64,000 nt of DNA, taken from NCBI GenBank assembly GCA_963931925.1, contig OZ007569.1, forward strand, positions 42,580,521 to 42,644,520, in the 5' to 3' direction. Numbering within the stretch: position 1 is the first letter of the stretch; every line of letters starts with the position of its first letter. This document shows, piece after piece, positions 1 through 9,836 of this stretch. The translations under genes were made by a program, and so were the position numbers. The notes under the pieces were generated by a model that saw nothing but the letters and a program-made list of their open reading frames with translations, did not search any database and was not told the DNA's origin. Source of the DNA: Onchidella celtica. Lineage: Eukaryota > Mollusca > Gastropoda > Systellommatophora > Onchidiidae.

Positions 1-577
1 TCCGACAACATTATTGTGGCCACGACGTCAACATAAGCAATGTTTTGACCACCACTTAGTTAAATCTAATCGCAACCCTAAGCCTAGTGGCGCACTAGCC
101 GATGCTCACCCGGTGACTAGTTGTGACGTCCCCATAGAACTAGTAGATTGATCAAAATTGGCTAATGCGTGCCTAGGCTTTCCCCGATACTGAGTTTCAG
201 TTGGACGCCTTGTGCTAGCCAACTGCTTTTGTTTTCCTCACTGAAACTCATTAGATCTTGATATTGGGCTTCAATGACGCGCCTAGCACTAGCCAACTGG
301 TTTTTGTTTTTGTTTCTCAAAGAAATTCAATGTCGTGACATCACCATCTAACTAATCGGCCGGTCAAAATTGGCTGGTTGCGCATGCAGGCTAAAACTCT
401 CAACAAACAACAAAAAAAAAAAAGCCATTATTGAAACAAAACGTAATTTGGCAACGTGATGCAAATAATCACTCTGTAAAAACCTAGATCTATTAAACAT
501 ACATTCTTTTTTTTTCACGGATGTTTTGACCATAATTTGATATCTGAATTTCCTGGCGATTGTGAAAATAATTTTAC
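1..577. other. Non-coding flank with a diverged short repeat
   Basis: No convincing exon is seen. Two diverged copies of a roughly 90-bp stretch lie next to each other at about 190-330; both contain the words CTAGCCAACTG and TTTTTGTTTT. The small reading frame at 348-533 (-) has no splice context and a low-complexity start, so it is treated as chance. Confidence 0.4.
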
Positions 578-725
578 CTTTAAGGAGATGTCATTTAAGT
601 TGACCACCTTCATGGATTTCATCTGCTCTATGGCCTTTTTGATGACGTCAATCATGGCTTCTTCTTTCTGTTCCATGTTTGATTTTCTAAACATGGCCGC
701 GATCACATGACGGGTCTCTGGAGAT
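578..725 (-). CDS. Exon of unrecognised gene (downstream of three)
   Basis: Read on the minus strand this 148-bp exon has a good acceptor (pyrimidine-rich, ending TTCACAG) and the donor AAAG|GTAAAA. It starts in the phase left by the 953-1206 exon and completes an Arg codon across the junction, then runs 49 codons without a stop. The peptide is Lys/Met-rich and probably helical, with the core KKAIEQMKSMKVVNLNDIS. No family is recognised and no catalytic motif is visible. Any following exon would lie below position 1. The phase match with its neighbour is the main evidence that it is real. Confidence 0.55.
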
Positions 726-952
726 CTGTGAACAGAAAGTACAATCTCTACACCTCTAAGCTTCTTTATGTAATGTGAAGTTTTCTTCTCCTTCTCCTCC
801 CCCTTTTTGTTTTGTTGTTATTTTGTTGTGTTTGTGATGAGATTTAGCAGCAAATGGCTACCGTGTTGTTACACAAAACGGCTAAACGGCCGGGGAAAAA
901 AATGGTTTCCAACAATTAATTTTTCTAGCATGTTGTCGTGAATGAAACCAAC

Positions 953-1206
953 CTGCTTGTAGCTCCCAAGAAACTCGTATTGAGAGGTGAATTTGTCAGA
1001 TAATCATGTGCCCCCTTGTCCAGCCTATTTATAACCTTCATGGCAATCTTGGAGTCCAAGACGTACAGCTTTCCTTCATACCAGAACATCCCCAGATGGT
1101 AATATGTGTCGGCCAGAAACTCCAGTATCTCTAAGCGTTTGTCCGAGAATATGAATCTCAGGATGGTTTCTGGCGGTCGCAGAACCGTGTCTTTGCAGCC
1201 GAGTGT
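953..1206 (-). CDS. Exon of unrecognised gene (middle of three)
   Basis: A 254-bp open exon on the minus strand with acceptor AATTTCAG and donor GCAG|GTTGGT. It encodes about 84 residues including ILRFIFSDKRLEILEFLADT and YYHLGMFWYEGKLYVLD, which look like a soluble globular or alpha-helical protein. Its first base is codon position 1, matching the phase-0 end of the 1594-1761 exon, and its last two bases match the start of the 578-725 exon. The family is not recognised. It is clearly protein-like, with no stop and balanced composition, so a host gene is more likely than noise. Confidence 0.6.
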
Positions 1207-1593
1207 CTGAAATTAAGCAGATTTACGCACTGAATCCGCATGCCTTGAGGCTCAGCTTAGCTTAAATTGTTATGGGGTCCCTTCGCAACCAGCAACAATA
1301 GGGCAACATCCAAAATTCACTCATTAAAAAAGTTTCTTCAGGGCCCAGCCGGGTTTAGGGTCGCTAAGGTTTAAGCGTCATTAATTCCATAGTAGATCCA
1401 CCCCTGCAACAGTCACGTAAGCATTTCGGACACTTTCACGAATTAGTAACAAAAATCCGATTGTAATTATTCTAGCCCTTAAGAGCCACTATCAAATAAA
1501 ATATCTGACCACCAAAACTGACTGAATTTATATACGGAATCACAAATTGATAATGTGGACCTTACAAACAGATAGGCGGGCGGACAAACTTAC

Positions 1594-1761
1594 TGCTAGT
1601 ATGAAAGTCCAGCATTTCAAACACAGTGTCAGAATATAGGTCAGGACTTTTGATTTTCCTGTCATGACTGTCCTGTTGCAACCCAGCATGTTTGGCCCTT
1701 CATCTAACAACGTACAGTGCCACTCAGCATATTTATTTTGGTCTTTGATATACAGAATTTC
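1594..1761 (-). CDS. Exon of unrecognised gene (upstream of three)
   Basis: A 168-bp minus-strand exon (56 codons, phase 0 to 0) with an excellent acceptor, TTTCTTTTTTCTCCTCTAAG, and a consensus donor, GTAAGT. It begins EILYIKDQNKYAEWHCTLLD. Its second half is also open in another frame, so the exact protein there is less sure, but only the frame given joins the next exon in phase. Further upstream exons and the start codon are not identified. Confidence 0.5.
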
Positions 1762-2340
1762 CTTAGAGGAGAAAAAAGAAAGACATTAAACAGAAACAGT
1801 GATAGTTACAGGCCATTACAGATAACATAAATTATTATACCTAAGGCATTCTTTGCTGCTGCAAATCATAATGATGGCAATATTGATAATAACAACACAC
1901 ACACAACTTTGTGACCCGTGGGTCAACCTTTGAATTTTACAACATCAGTGCATTAAAGATCTAAGACGCGCAACAAGAGAAGTAATACTTCCTGTTCACC
2001 TTGAAAGAGAAAATGATCAATGAACTCACAACGGAACAATACTCCACGCACTAAAGCGCACAGGTGTTAATAATATTTTTAGTGTTTTACTCCTGTACTC
2101 ATTTTTTTCTTTGTGGCTTGACAAGCGGATGCAAGAGTGAACGCTCGACTTGAAAATCGAGAATCAAATAAAGTAAGTACATATTTTTCCATGAACTGTT
2201 TCTTGGCTCCACTTCAGGCCGATAGGAACCTGCACAAAAAGTTTGGTTTATACAGGTGTGGAGATGGCTGTATAGTTAACCTACAAACAGATAAGCAGAA
2301 TGGGAATTTGAATAGTATAAACGATAATAATAATAATAAT
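1762..2340. other. Intergenic, no gene seen
   Basis: AT-rich sequence with no supported exon. It ends in a short (TAA)n tract into which the LTR retrotransposon inserted. The reading frame over 2137-2412 runs into the LTR and is not regarded as a gene. Confidence 0.5.
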
Positions 2341-2739
2341 TGTTATATATCCATATATAATCAAGGGAAATTATGCATACATGTAATTTACTTAGTTACT
2401 GCCCTTGGTTAGACCTACACTTAATTACGTAGTAAGGGAAATAATTTACCTCTTATGCGTTGTGTGATTAATTAACACCACCACTTTACTTACATTACTT
2501 TTCATGTTGCATTACTCTCAGTGAGTTGGTAATACATTAGGTCACCTATTCTAAAGTATGAAAGTGTGTGAATGACTTTATCTTTATTGATATTTGGTGA
2601 CCCTCATTACTCTATGCATTATTATGTACATCTACTGCGATACTGTATATAACTAATGACCTGTAAATATTACCAGAATAAAGTTGCTTATCTTCCCGGC
2701 TACAACTGACTTCTCTTTGTTTGTTATCACCACATAACA
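2341..2739 (+). repeat. 5' LTR (399 bp)
   Basis: Starts TGTTATATATCC and ends CACATAACA. It carries an intact AATAAA at 2677-2682, a likely polyadenylation signal. It is identical to the 3' LTR except at 2682 (A here, C in the 3' copy). Confidence 0.93.
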
Positions 2740-2742
2740 AAT

Positions 2743-2760
2743 TGGCGACGAGGATGGGAT
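2743..2760 (+). other. Primer binding site, tRNA-Ser
   Basis: Three bases after the LTR comes TGGCGACGAGGATGGGAT. This is complementary to CCA plus the 3' acceptor and T-arm end of eukaryotic tRNA-Ser, whose 5' end is GACGAGG and whose discriminator base is G. All 18 positions fit from known tRNA-Ser structure; no search was run. Confidence 0.8.
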
Positions 2761-3068
2761 CTTCACAAGTTCTGATGTCACTCAAGTTCTGAAGCCTACT
2801 AGTACTACAAGAACCCAAGCCAGCCAAGCCTTACAAGCGGAAGGAAGCCAATACAAGCCTGCGGAATCAGACCAGCAGCAAGCCAAGCAGCTTCAGTACC
2901 CAAGCCAGCTCACGGACCAACCACCCGGATCCAAGTAGCGGACCTGAAGCTGTACATAGAGCCAAGCAACGTCTCGGCGAGCTCTAAAACACCGAGTAGC
3001 TCGCTCTTAGCTATCTCGAATTGTAAACCGCCAGTCAGCTGTGCCAAGTAGCCCAGCCGTGCCTCAAG
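2761..3068 (+). other. Untranslated leader of the retrotransposon
   Basis: About 310 bp between the primer binding site and the gag start. It is rich in CCAAGCC-like words (AAGCCAGCC, CAAGCCAGC), with no long reading frame. A packaging signal would be expected here, but none can be identified by eye. Confidence 0.6.
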
Positions 3069-4838
3069 ATGCCGAAGACTCCAGCTGCAGAAACGTCACA
3101 AGAAGACCTCATCACTTTGCTGCGTAATCAGATGGAACAGCAACGAGAACAGATGGAACTGCAGCGACAGCAGATGGAAGCACTGATGTCTTTGGCTATG
3201 AACAAGCCAGTCACCAACACCAAGTTCGAAGCATTTGATTCAACAATAGAACTGTGGTCAGATTACTGGGCAAGGTTTACCACCTTCACAAAGGCAAACT
3301 CCATACCAGAAGCAAAAAAGGTTGACATTTTTCTGACCAACCAGAACAGTGAGGTCTACAAGATGCTAAAAAACCAAGCTTCTCAACAGACCCCGCCGAT
3401 AGACGTCAACGAAATAACCATTGAAACTATCAAGACCTGGATGGGGGAACATTTCGACCCCAAACGTTTCGTTGTGCGGGAAAGATTTAAATTTTGGACC
3501 TACACTGACAGAAAGACTGCAGAAAGTGTGCACCAACTGGCTGCTCGCATTCGTCAAGAGGCAGCGACTTGCGACTTCGCATCAATCCAAGACCCACTTG
3601 ACGAGGCCATGCGTACACGATTTGTCTGCTCCATTAAAAATGAAGCTGTCATAAAGGCACTGTTCAAGATTAAAGATGACGAACTGACCTTCAGCAAGGC
3701 AGTAGAGGTGGCGGCAGAGGTCGAGGAGGCGTCAAAGGTGGCCAAAGAAACATCCGGTACCAGTGACGGCGAAGTCTTCAAGCTCAATCAGAGAAGAAAA
3801 TGCAAGCAAAACCCTCAACAGCAAACTCAAGTCCAGGGCTATCCATCAATGTTTAAAAAGTCAAGCAAACCGACAACGAAGAAGACTGTTTGCAGCAGAT
3901 GCGAAGGACAGCACAGCCGAAATGAGTGCAGGTTCGCTAACGCCGTGTGCTATTTCTGTAACATAAAAGGGCACATAGAGTCAGCTTGTCGGAAGAAGAA
4001 AAGTCAACAACGTCCGATCAAGAGGATACAAACTGTCCGTTGGAATACAGCGGGACCAATCACCGAGACATGCTGCGTCAACAACCAGCCTGTCCAGTTT
4101 GAAATCGACACTGGTTCTAGGGACAACTTCATTTCAACCAAGACATGGCGCAGTTTGAAGTCCCCTAAACTCACCACTGTGAAATGCCAGTACAAGTGTG
4201 CCTCAGGTCAGAAACTACCAGTGACGGGCGAAATATTTCTACATACATCGCATGCCAAGACAACTTGTATACAGAAATTCGTCGTGACACAGATGGACTT
4301 TAACCTGCTTGGAAGAGCAACCACAAAGCCATTGGGAATCTCAGTGGACAATCTCCTACACAAAGTTATCGACGATTTGAAACCGGATGCAGTCCTGCAG
4401 ACGTCCTGTCGAAACTGGTGTGCGGAATTCCTGATGCTGTACAGACGTACACCTCTACCATGTGGATCCAGTCCCAGTCAACTACTGAATGGCCGTCAAA
4501 TCAGGACCAAGCTTGATGTCATCCTTCCCGTGAGAGAACGACATGCCAGTCCGCCCGATGCCGTCGACCAGACTCCAGATGTTCCACCAGCCCGTCGAAG
4601 ACAACGCAGACGACAGAAAGCTATAGTCAAATCTGCCGACCGTCAACCGAAGCTCAACGTTGGTGATCCCTGCTTCGCTTTGTCTTTCAAAGGGGGGCGT
4701 AAGGACAAATGGAAATCTGCACAGGTGACGGCAACCATTGGCCACAGCCTGTTTGAAGTCAAGATTCTACCAGATGGACCAATTTGCCGCCGGCATACAG
4801 ATCAGCTACGTCCTCGACGACAGAGACATAGAGACTGA
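3069..4838 (+). CDS. Fused gag-protease-integrase C-terminus polyprotein
   Basis: A 589-residue uninterrupted ORF. Residues about 12-45 are a Gln/Glu/Met-rich coiled coil (QMEQQREQMELQRQQ). About 50-225 is a retrotransposon gag domain. Around 275-310 are two zinc knuckles, CX2CX3HX4C and the canonical CX2CX4HX4C. Residue 347 is the catalytic Asp of a retropepsin DTGS motif. Near residue 440 the sequence passes directly into an integrase tail with a YRRTPLPCG word, LLNGRQIRTKLD and a basic linker, ending in an SH3-like GDPCFALSFKGGRKDKW segment. RT, RNase H and the DDE core are missing, and the reading frame is kept across the junction. Gag and protease may still work, but the element cannot copy itself. 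Confidence 0.9.
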   Translation: MPKTPAAETSQEDLITLLRNQMEQQREQMELQRQQMEALMSLAMNKPVTNTKFEAFDSTIELWSDYWARFTTFTKANSIPEAKKVDIFLTNQNSEVYKMLKNQASQQTPPIDVNEITIETIKTWMGEHFDPKRFVVRERFKFWTYTDRKTAESVHQLAARIRQEAATCDFASIQDPLDEAMRTRFVCSIKNEAVIKALFKIKDDELTFSKAVEVAAEVEEASKVAKETSGTSDGEVFKLNQRRKCKQNPQQQTQVQGYPSMFKKSSKPTTKKTVCSRCEGQHSRNECRFANAVCYFCNIKGHIESACRKKKSQQRPIKRIQTVRWNTAGPITETCCVNNQPVQFEIDTGSRDNFISTKTWRSLKSPKLTTVKCQYKCASGQKLPVTGEIFLHTSHAKTTCIQKFVVTQMDFNLLGRATTKPLGISVDNLLHKVIDDLKPDAVLQTSCRNWCAEFLMLYRRTPLPCGSSPSQLLNGRQIRTKLDVILPVRERHASPPDAVDQTPDVPPARRRQRRRQKAIVKSADRQPKLNVGDPCFALSFKGGRKDKWKSAQVTATIGHSLFEVKILPDGPICRRHTDQLRPRRQRHRD

Positions 4839-4860
4839 TTTGTTTGTAAAGGTTCAGAAA

Positions 4861-5070
4861 CCTACCGCACCATTCTGACATGGGGTGGCAAGGACTGAAC
4901 CTATGACAGAGTACGGAAACCTACCACACCATCCTGGCATGGGGTGGCAAGGACCGCACTCCAGGACTGACGTGTCCGTAAACCTACCACACTATCCTGG
5001 CATAGGGTGGATAGGAGCGGACGAGACCGAGACCTACCACACCATTCTGACATGGGGTGGCAAGGACCGA
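4861..5070 (+). repeat. Four-copy tandem repeat in the element 3' region
   Basis: Four copies of a roughly 35-bp core, CCTACCACACCATYCTG followed by RCATGGGGTGGCAAGGA, start at 4861, 4920, 4983 and 5033, separated by unlike spacers (periods 59, 63 and 50 bp). They lie between the ORF stop and the polypurine tract. Confidence 0.85.
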
Positions 5071-5147
5071 TCTCGACAAGACGCGACTTTATCATGTTTA
5101 TGTAGCATGAATTTTAGTTTTAGCCTTCACCATATGTACTTCAGGCT

Positions 5148-5157
5148 AGAAGGGAGG
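5148..5157 (+). promoter_or_regulatory. Polypurine tract
   Basis: AGAAGGGAGG lies directly against the 3' LTR, the expected place for the plus-strand DNA primer of an LTR retrotransposon. Confidence 0.8.
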
Positions 5158-5556
5158 TGTTATATATCCATATATAATCAAGGGAAATTATGCATACATG
5201 TAATTTACTTAGTTACTGCCCTTGGTTAGACCTACACTTAATTACGTAGTAAGGGAAATAATTTACCTCTTATGCGTTGTGTGATTAATTAACACCACCA
5301 CTTTACTTACATTACTTTTCATGTTGCATTACTCTCAGTGAGTTGGTAATACATTAGGTCACCTATTCTAAAGTATGAAAGTGTGTGAATGACTTTATCT
5401 TTATTGATATTTGGTGACCCTCATTACTCTATGCATTATTATGTACATCTACTGCGATACTGTATATAACTAATGACCTGTAAATATTACCAGAATAACG
5501 TTGCTTATCTTCCCGGCTACAACTGACTTCTCTTTGTTTGTTATCACCACATAACA
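5158..5556 (+). repeat. 3' LTR (399 bp)
   Basis: Same ends and length as the 5' LTR. The only difference, at 5499, turns AATAAA into AATAAC at 5494-5499, so the obvious polyadenylation signal is lost in the copy that would end the transcript. Confidence 0.93.
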
Positions 5557-5562
5557 ATAATG

Positions 5563-5593
<31 letters not shown>

Positions 5594-5612
5594 TAATATA
5601 ATAATAATAATA
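5557..5612. repeat. (TAA)n microsatellite
   Basis: Imperfect TAA/TAATAA tract directly after the 3' LTR. A similar short tract precedes the 5' LTR, so the element split an existing tract. Confidence 0.9.
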
Positions 5613-6442
5613 AAGACAATAATTATAATTAATAGTTAATGATAATGCTATTCATTTGAATGTCATTATCTATCTGTAAACCATTGTTAATATATTCATA
5701 AAAATGCACGAATATTTATAAAACAGTTATTGGCTTGGCTATTGGGTAATACAAGTATTAACATTATATCCAGCACATGTGCTGCAGCGGTACGGAATCA
5801 ATTGGAAGCGTCCCTCACTATACAGGAGTCCTGCACTGAAGATTCACAAAGCCAAAGCTTGATCAGTAGCATTTTTGTGTAATGTTGCACTTCCTATCTC
5901 CAGTGTGTACGCTCGGACATGTTTGCAGGCCATTCCTTTCAATGCTTATTTCAAACAGCTGACGACATGAACTCAGGGGCGGAATAAGATAAAGGCTGGT
6001 ATTGCCGAGGCAGGGTGAGACAGCGTTTTGGGATGGACACAGAGGTCATAATAGGCCCACATGACATGCAGGTTCTCAGATGTGTTTTTACAATCATTTG
6101 TCACAGCCAAGGTTGCATGCACCATATGGAAAACCGTTCAAGGGCCAATAATAGCGGAAGAAATAAATGTGTAAATTCCTCCTGGCTAGAGCGCAATATT
6201 GCAACCAGTAGATAAAGCGCTAATCCGGCATGCTATTCGTGTCGTTTTCGATCCCCAGTTGCTCCGTTCCATTTCCCTTTTGTAATAGTCAGTTTCATCT
6301 TAATGTTCTGTCCCTTCTTGTAAATATTACTAAAACAATTTGATCTGAAGATTACTGTAGGAAATTTCCTGACTGTTTCAAATGGATAACTTAACCAGAG
6401 AATGATAATACCATTTAGCCGCAGCGCATTGTTGAGTCTGGG
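5613..6442. other. Intergenic with a tRNA-like SINE head
   Basis: No exon is supported. At about 6180-6270 there is an A-box-like stretch (AGATAAAGCGCTAATCCGG) and a B-box-like stretch (TTTTCGATCCCC) spaced as in tRNA-derived SINEs. No tRNA cloverleaf is convincing. No target duplication was identified. Confidence 0.4.
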
Positions 6443-6450
6443 ATTATGAC

Positions 6451-6886
6451 TAGCGTTGCCGGTCCTTGGGAGTTTTTTCCATGATCTTGGGGTTTTAGGG
6501 GTTACTTTGGGATCTTAGCTTTTTTTAAAAAAAAAAGATCTTGAGATTTTTCGGGCCTTTGTATATTTGTTTTATTATTTTATTTATCTATTAAAAAAAA
6601 AAAGATTAAGAGAAAACACTAAAACAAAAGTCTCCGAGACCTCTTATCCCAAGCAGCGACAGCCACCCCTAAAATTACTTCACAAAACTGCCCATCCCCT
6701 CACAATGCATTTTGTAACTTAAAAGATAAATTGATGAAAGTTTGAGATTGCTTATATGTGAGGATTTTTTACACGGCATGATGTGAGAGCTAATCTTCAG
6801 TGTATTGTGAAATTGTAATTATTTTAATGCATGTTTTGGATTGGAAAAAAAAATGGGATTTTTGAAAATCTTCACCGGCAGCGCTG
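6451..6886. mobile_element. hAT-type MITE
   Basis: The ends TAGCGTTGCCGGT and, reversed, CAGCGCTGCCGGT form short terminal inverted repeats in the CAG-nGTTGCC style of hAT elements. They are flanked by ATTATGAC (6443-6450) and GTTATGAC (6887-6894), an 8-bp target duplication with one mismatch. The interior of 436 bp is A/T-rich with no transposase. Confidence 0.6.
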
Positions 6887-6894
6887 GTTATGAC

Positions 6895-9379
6895 ATTCTA
6901 CCCGTTGTCCTCACCAACAGTAGTGAAGTCTCCACTGTGAATTGACTTTCGGTACGAGGTGGGCGCATATGTAACGTCTCTGTATCTTCCTTAGTCCTCG
7001 TCTAAACTTTGGGCCGTTGCTATGGTCAGCAGGCTACGATGGATTTGGTCAACAGGAAGGACTATCTGTCTTATCGAGCTTCGTGGCTGATAGCAAACTC
7101 AGCCCTGTTTATATGTAATTTGTCTCGTTGTCCACCCAGGTCTCCCAGACAAACTGTACCAAACTTCCTGGGCCGAGCCAAACTTGGCGACTCGTGCCTT
7201 TAGTACTAAGGTTGGGCACTCTGGATGAAAATCCTTCTTGACCGGTCACTAGCGGGTGGGGTTTGTCGGAGGGGAGGGGAATGAGGGAGGGGGTCCTGGA
7301 CTAACCTTACGTAGGGGAAAGGGGGGGGTGGGGTGGGAGGAGCACACCCCACAGAATTTGTTTCCCTCTCCAGTATCAACGCCCGCGCCTCTTTCGCTGC
7401 CCACATTTGAGTTTTGTCGTTTACTTTCTTATTTGGTGAATATCTTTGTGTGGTGTGTTCGAGTTTAGTTTGCAATTTTTCTTTTCAATGGTTTTCTTTT
7501 GCAGATTGAATGATTAAAGTTCCGCGACTTTGAAGGTATCGTACGAGGTAGGTATCACTGTTGAGGCTTTACTTATGGGGTCAGTGGGTCTTCCTACGGT
7601 GTGGCAAGATCTGGACTACCTGTTCAAATATATCACAAATGAATTGTGGATTTCTCTGGTCCGGATTTCCTGGAAACAAATGGACCCCTCCCGTAACTCC
7701 CATCACATACATGCTTTTATGAAACATGTACTCCCCCCAGTCTCCCAGCTGATACACTTCTATTTTTTCATTGCATTGCAACAGATAAGGAGGGCTGATG
7801 TTAACTCTGTGAAAGTTAGTGCGCCAGTAGGGGCTTGGCGTAAATAGTGCCAAATAGCAATTTCATTGCAATGTTAAAAATGCTTTTTGATACGCGTCCC
7901 AATGGAACATCTTGTAAGTTTTCCTTTTTGCTACAAGTTGTTCTCGGTGAAATCAGCATGTCCTCTTTTAGTAATCTAACACAGTAGTACATTTTTGTAA
8001 GAAAATACAAGAAAAATATAGAAATTAAATGAAAAAGCAAAATAACGGCGGCGGGGGTAAGAGGAGAGAACGGGGTGGGGTAAAGTATCATGAGGCAGTG
8101 GATCGTTTTTACATAATCATTACATGTGTATTTCAACGAGGGGGGGGGGTGGTGAATTTTGGGAAGTCCTATCTTAATCTTACACCGACCCCACTGGATT
8201 TTATCAGCGTTTTTCACTGCCTTCTGTGAGCTGCGTATGACGATTTTTGCCGTTGTTATTGTTTTTTGCTCAACTTGAACTTAATATAATTATTTTGTTG
8301 TCTAAGACCGCTGTGCTCCTCTCTACAGGCCCACCATAAGGTATGAGTATGTTAGTTATGCTAAGAAGTCCATGTTGTTCAGCCAGGCCGAATCCTGATA
8401 AGATAAGGACTCAATGACTCCTCATGTTTATGTCCAGTTGGGGATAGCAATAGATTTCAGATTAAATTCCAGCTGATTAAGTGAACGTCGAACGCTTGTC
8501 TCATGTCAAGACAGGGTGACCCGCAGCGTGGCACGAACTGAATGGTTATTGTGTTCAAAGTAAGTTGCGACAGCTGTTATGTTCTTTCGCTTTTTTTAGA
8601 TGTTAATTTCATTTGTACAGTTTTTTTTACAATGTAGGACTTGAGATACTGAGTACAGTACTAGTGACGGAACAGCTTGCCAGTTTCAGTCCTTAGCGCT
8701 GCCTGGCCTAACTGATCATCTGTATTTTTTTTTTTTAAAAGCCCAAAGCGATGACATTAATATTATGAGTTTATGACCCCTACAGATTGGTCAGAGAAAC
8801 GAAAATTAACGATTAGTGTGGCTGTTCGGTGTAGCTCCACAATAGGCACGAAAAGTCACAATACTATTAAGCAAATTAATATTTTTGCCGTTTACATAAA
8901 CAGTGTTATAGATCTTCGCATTCTCAGTTGGAAGTCAACCTCATTCGGATTTCAGCGGAAAACAGATCTCATCTTGAGCGCCGGGGTATTTCTGTGCGAC
9001 AGTTGTTTCTGTGCTATTGTTAATGAAGAGCCAAGTTATCATTCTCTGACTCACAGAGTGTAGATTGGTTTTTTTAAAAACGGAGAATGCGCCATCGTTC
9101 GACATAGCCTGTTTTTAACCTAACACTTTTCAATCTTAAGCTGCGTTTCCCGCTGAACTTAGAAACTTTGTAAAACTAACATCTATTTTTCAGGTCTCAA
9201 GATAGACTGGCTCAGAGAGACATTGACTTATCCAACTTTGGTCTTGTGTCAGTCACATTTTGACAGTGATGAACACAGCAGAATAATAATTACAGTAATA
9301 ATAATTTTTAAAAAATAATCATATTGTGGCAGCTTGAACTAAGTAGAACTTGAAGACACGTTGAGAACCAGCCTGCAGC
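6895..9379. other. Intergenic, no gene seen
   Basis: No supported exon. It holds a G-rich low-complexity patch (about 7255-7350), another at about 8048-8150, short homopolymers and simple repeats. An acceptor-like CTATTTTTCAG at about 9183-9193 precedes a possible untranslated exon of the gene that follows, but no frame is convincing. Confidence 0.45.
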
Positions 9380-9706
9380 ATGGAGCACAGCAGTGTTAAT
9401 ACGGTCGTTGACGAATACAATGGTATTTTCAAATTTGTGCATACAGAGGCAGCCAAGGCACCTTTCTTATAGGCACGGAAACTTCTGGCCTCTGGTCAGT
9501 GGAAAGAAGCGGAGGTAAATTTTACAGAGGCTAAGAAAGTATGCCAAGATGCTAGAGATGTCCAGACACTGGAGGTAATCTTGAGAGAAATGGCCAGATA
9601 CAAGACGTGTGAAATCGCTGCGGGCACGCCTGTGCTGGCCGGGGTTGACTGGGTTGGCGTTAGGATGAGACCTTTGGAGAAAATGGAAGAATTACATGAA
9701 GTGTAG
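9380..9706 (+). pseudogene. Interrupted ORF upstream of the SAM-dependent enzyme
   Basis: An ATG in a good context (GCAGCATGGAG) at 9380 opens a frame of 30 codons, closed by TAG at 9470-9472. The same frame then continues without a stop for another 76 codons with helical, charged, TPR-like composition (ASGQWKEAEVNFTEAKKV), ending at TAG TAG. The simplest reading is one coding block broken by a nonsense change. Its link to the downstream gene is unproven, since no clean in-phase splice to it was found. The family is not recognised. Confidence 0.4.
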
Positions 9707-9836
9707 TAGATCTTTATTTTGGGAGGTGCTCTGCCCTGGGCATTTGTGCCTCCTTTTCTTGTTTTATTGTTTTCTTGTTGTCAATTACATGAAGTTCTTC
9801 CTCAGGGATTTTTTATATTACAGTTGGCCTGCGACA

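Larger units (their letters stand above)
2341..5556 (+). mobile_element. LTR retrotransposon (Gypsy-type), internally deleted
   Basis: A complete element of 3,216 bp: two 399-bp LTRs (TG...CA ends), a primer binding site, one open reading frame, a polypurine tract and a 5-bp ATAAT flank on both sides. The flank lies in a (TAA)n tract, so the target duplication alone would be weak. The LTRs differ at one base, which implies a recent insertion. The ORF fuses gag and protease to the integrase C-terminus; reverse transcriptase, RNase H and the integrase catalytic core are absent, so movement would need proteins from a full-length relative. A Gypsy/Metaviridae assignment rests on zinc-knuckle gag, a DTGS protease and integrase C-terminal similarity. 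Confidence 0.9.

Noticed and set aside
2137-2412. 91-codon ORF ending inside the 5' LTR
   Set aside because: Half lies in the LTR, and the same tail recurs in the 3' LTR at 5158-5229; no independent support.
3366-4745. ORFs antisense or out of frame to the retrotransposon polyprotein
   Set aside because: Shadows of the 589-codon frame, which carries the recognisable domains.
6180-6270. tRNA gene
   Set aside because: A- and B-box-like words exist but no cloverleaf can be folded; a SINE head is more likely.
7206-7475. Pro-rich / Gly-rich ORFs on both strands
   Set aside because: G-rich low-complexity patch; no splice context.
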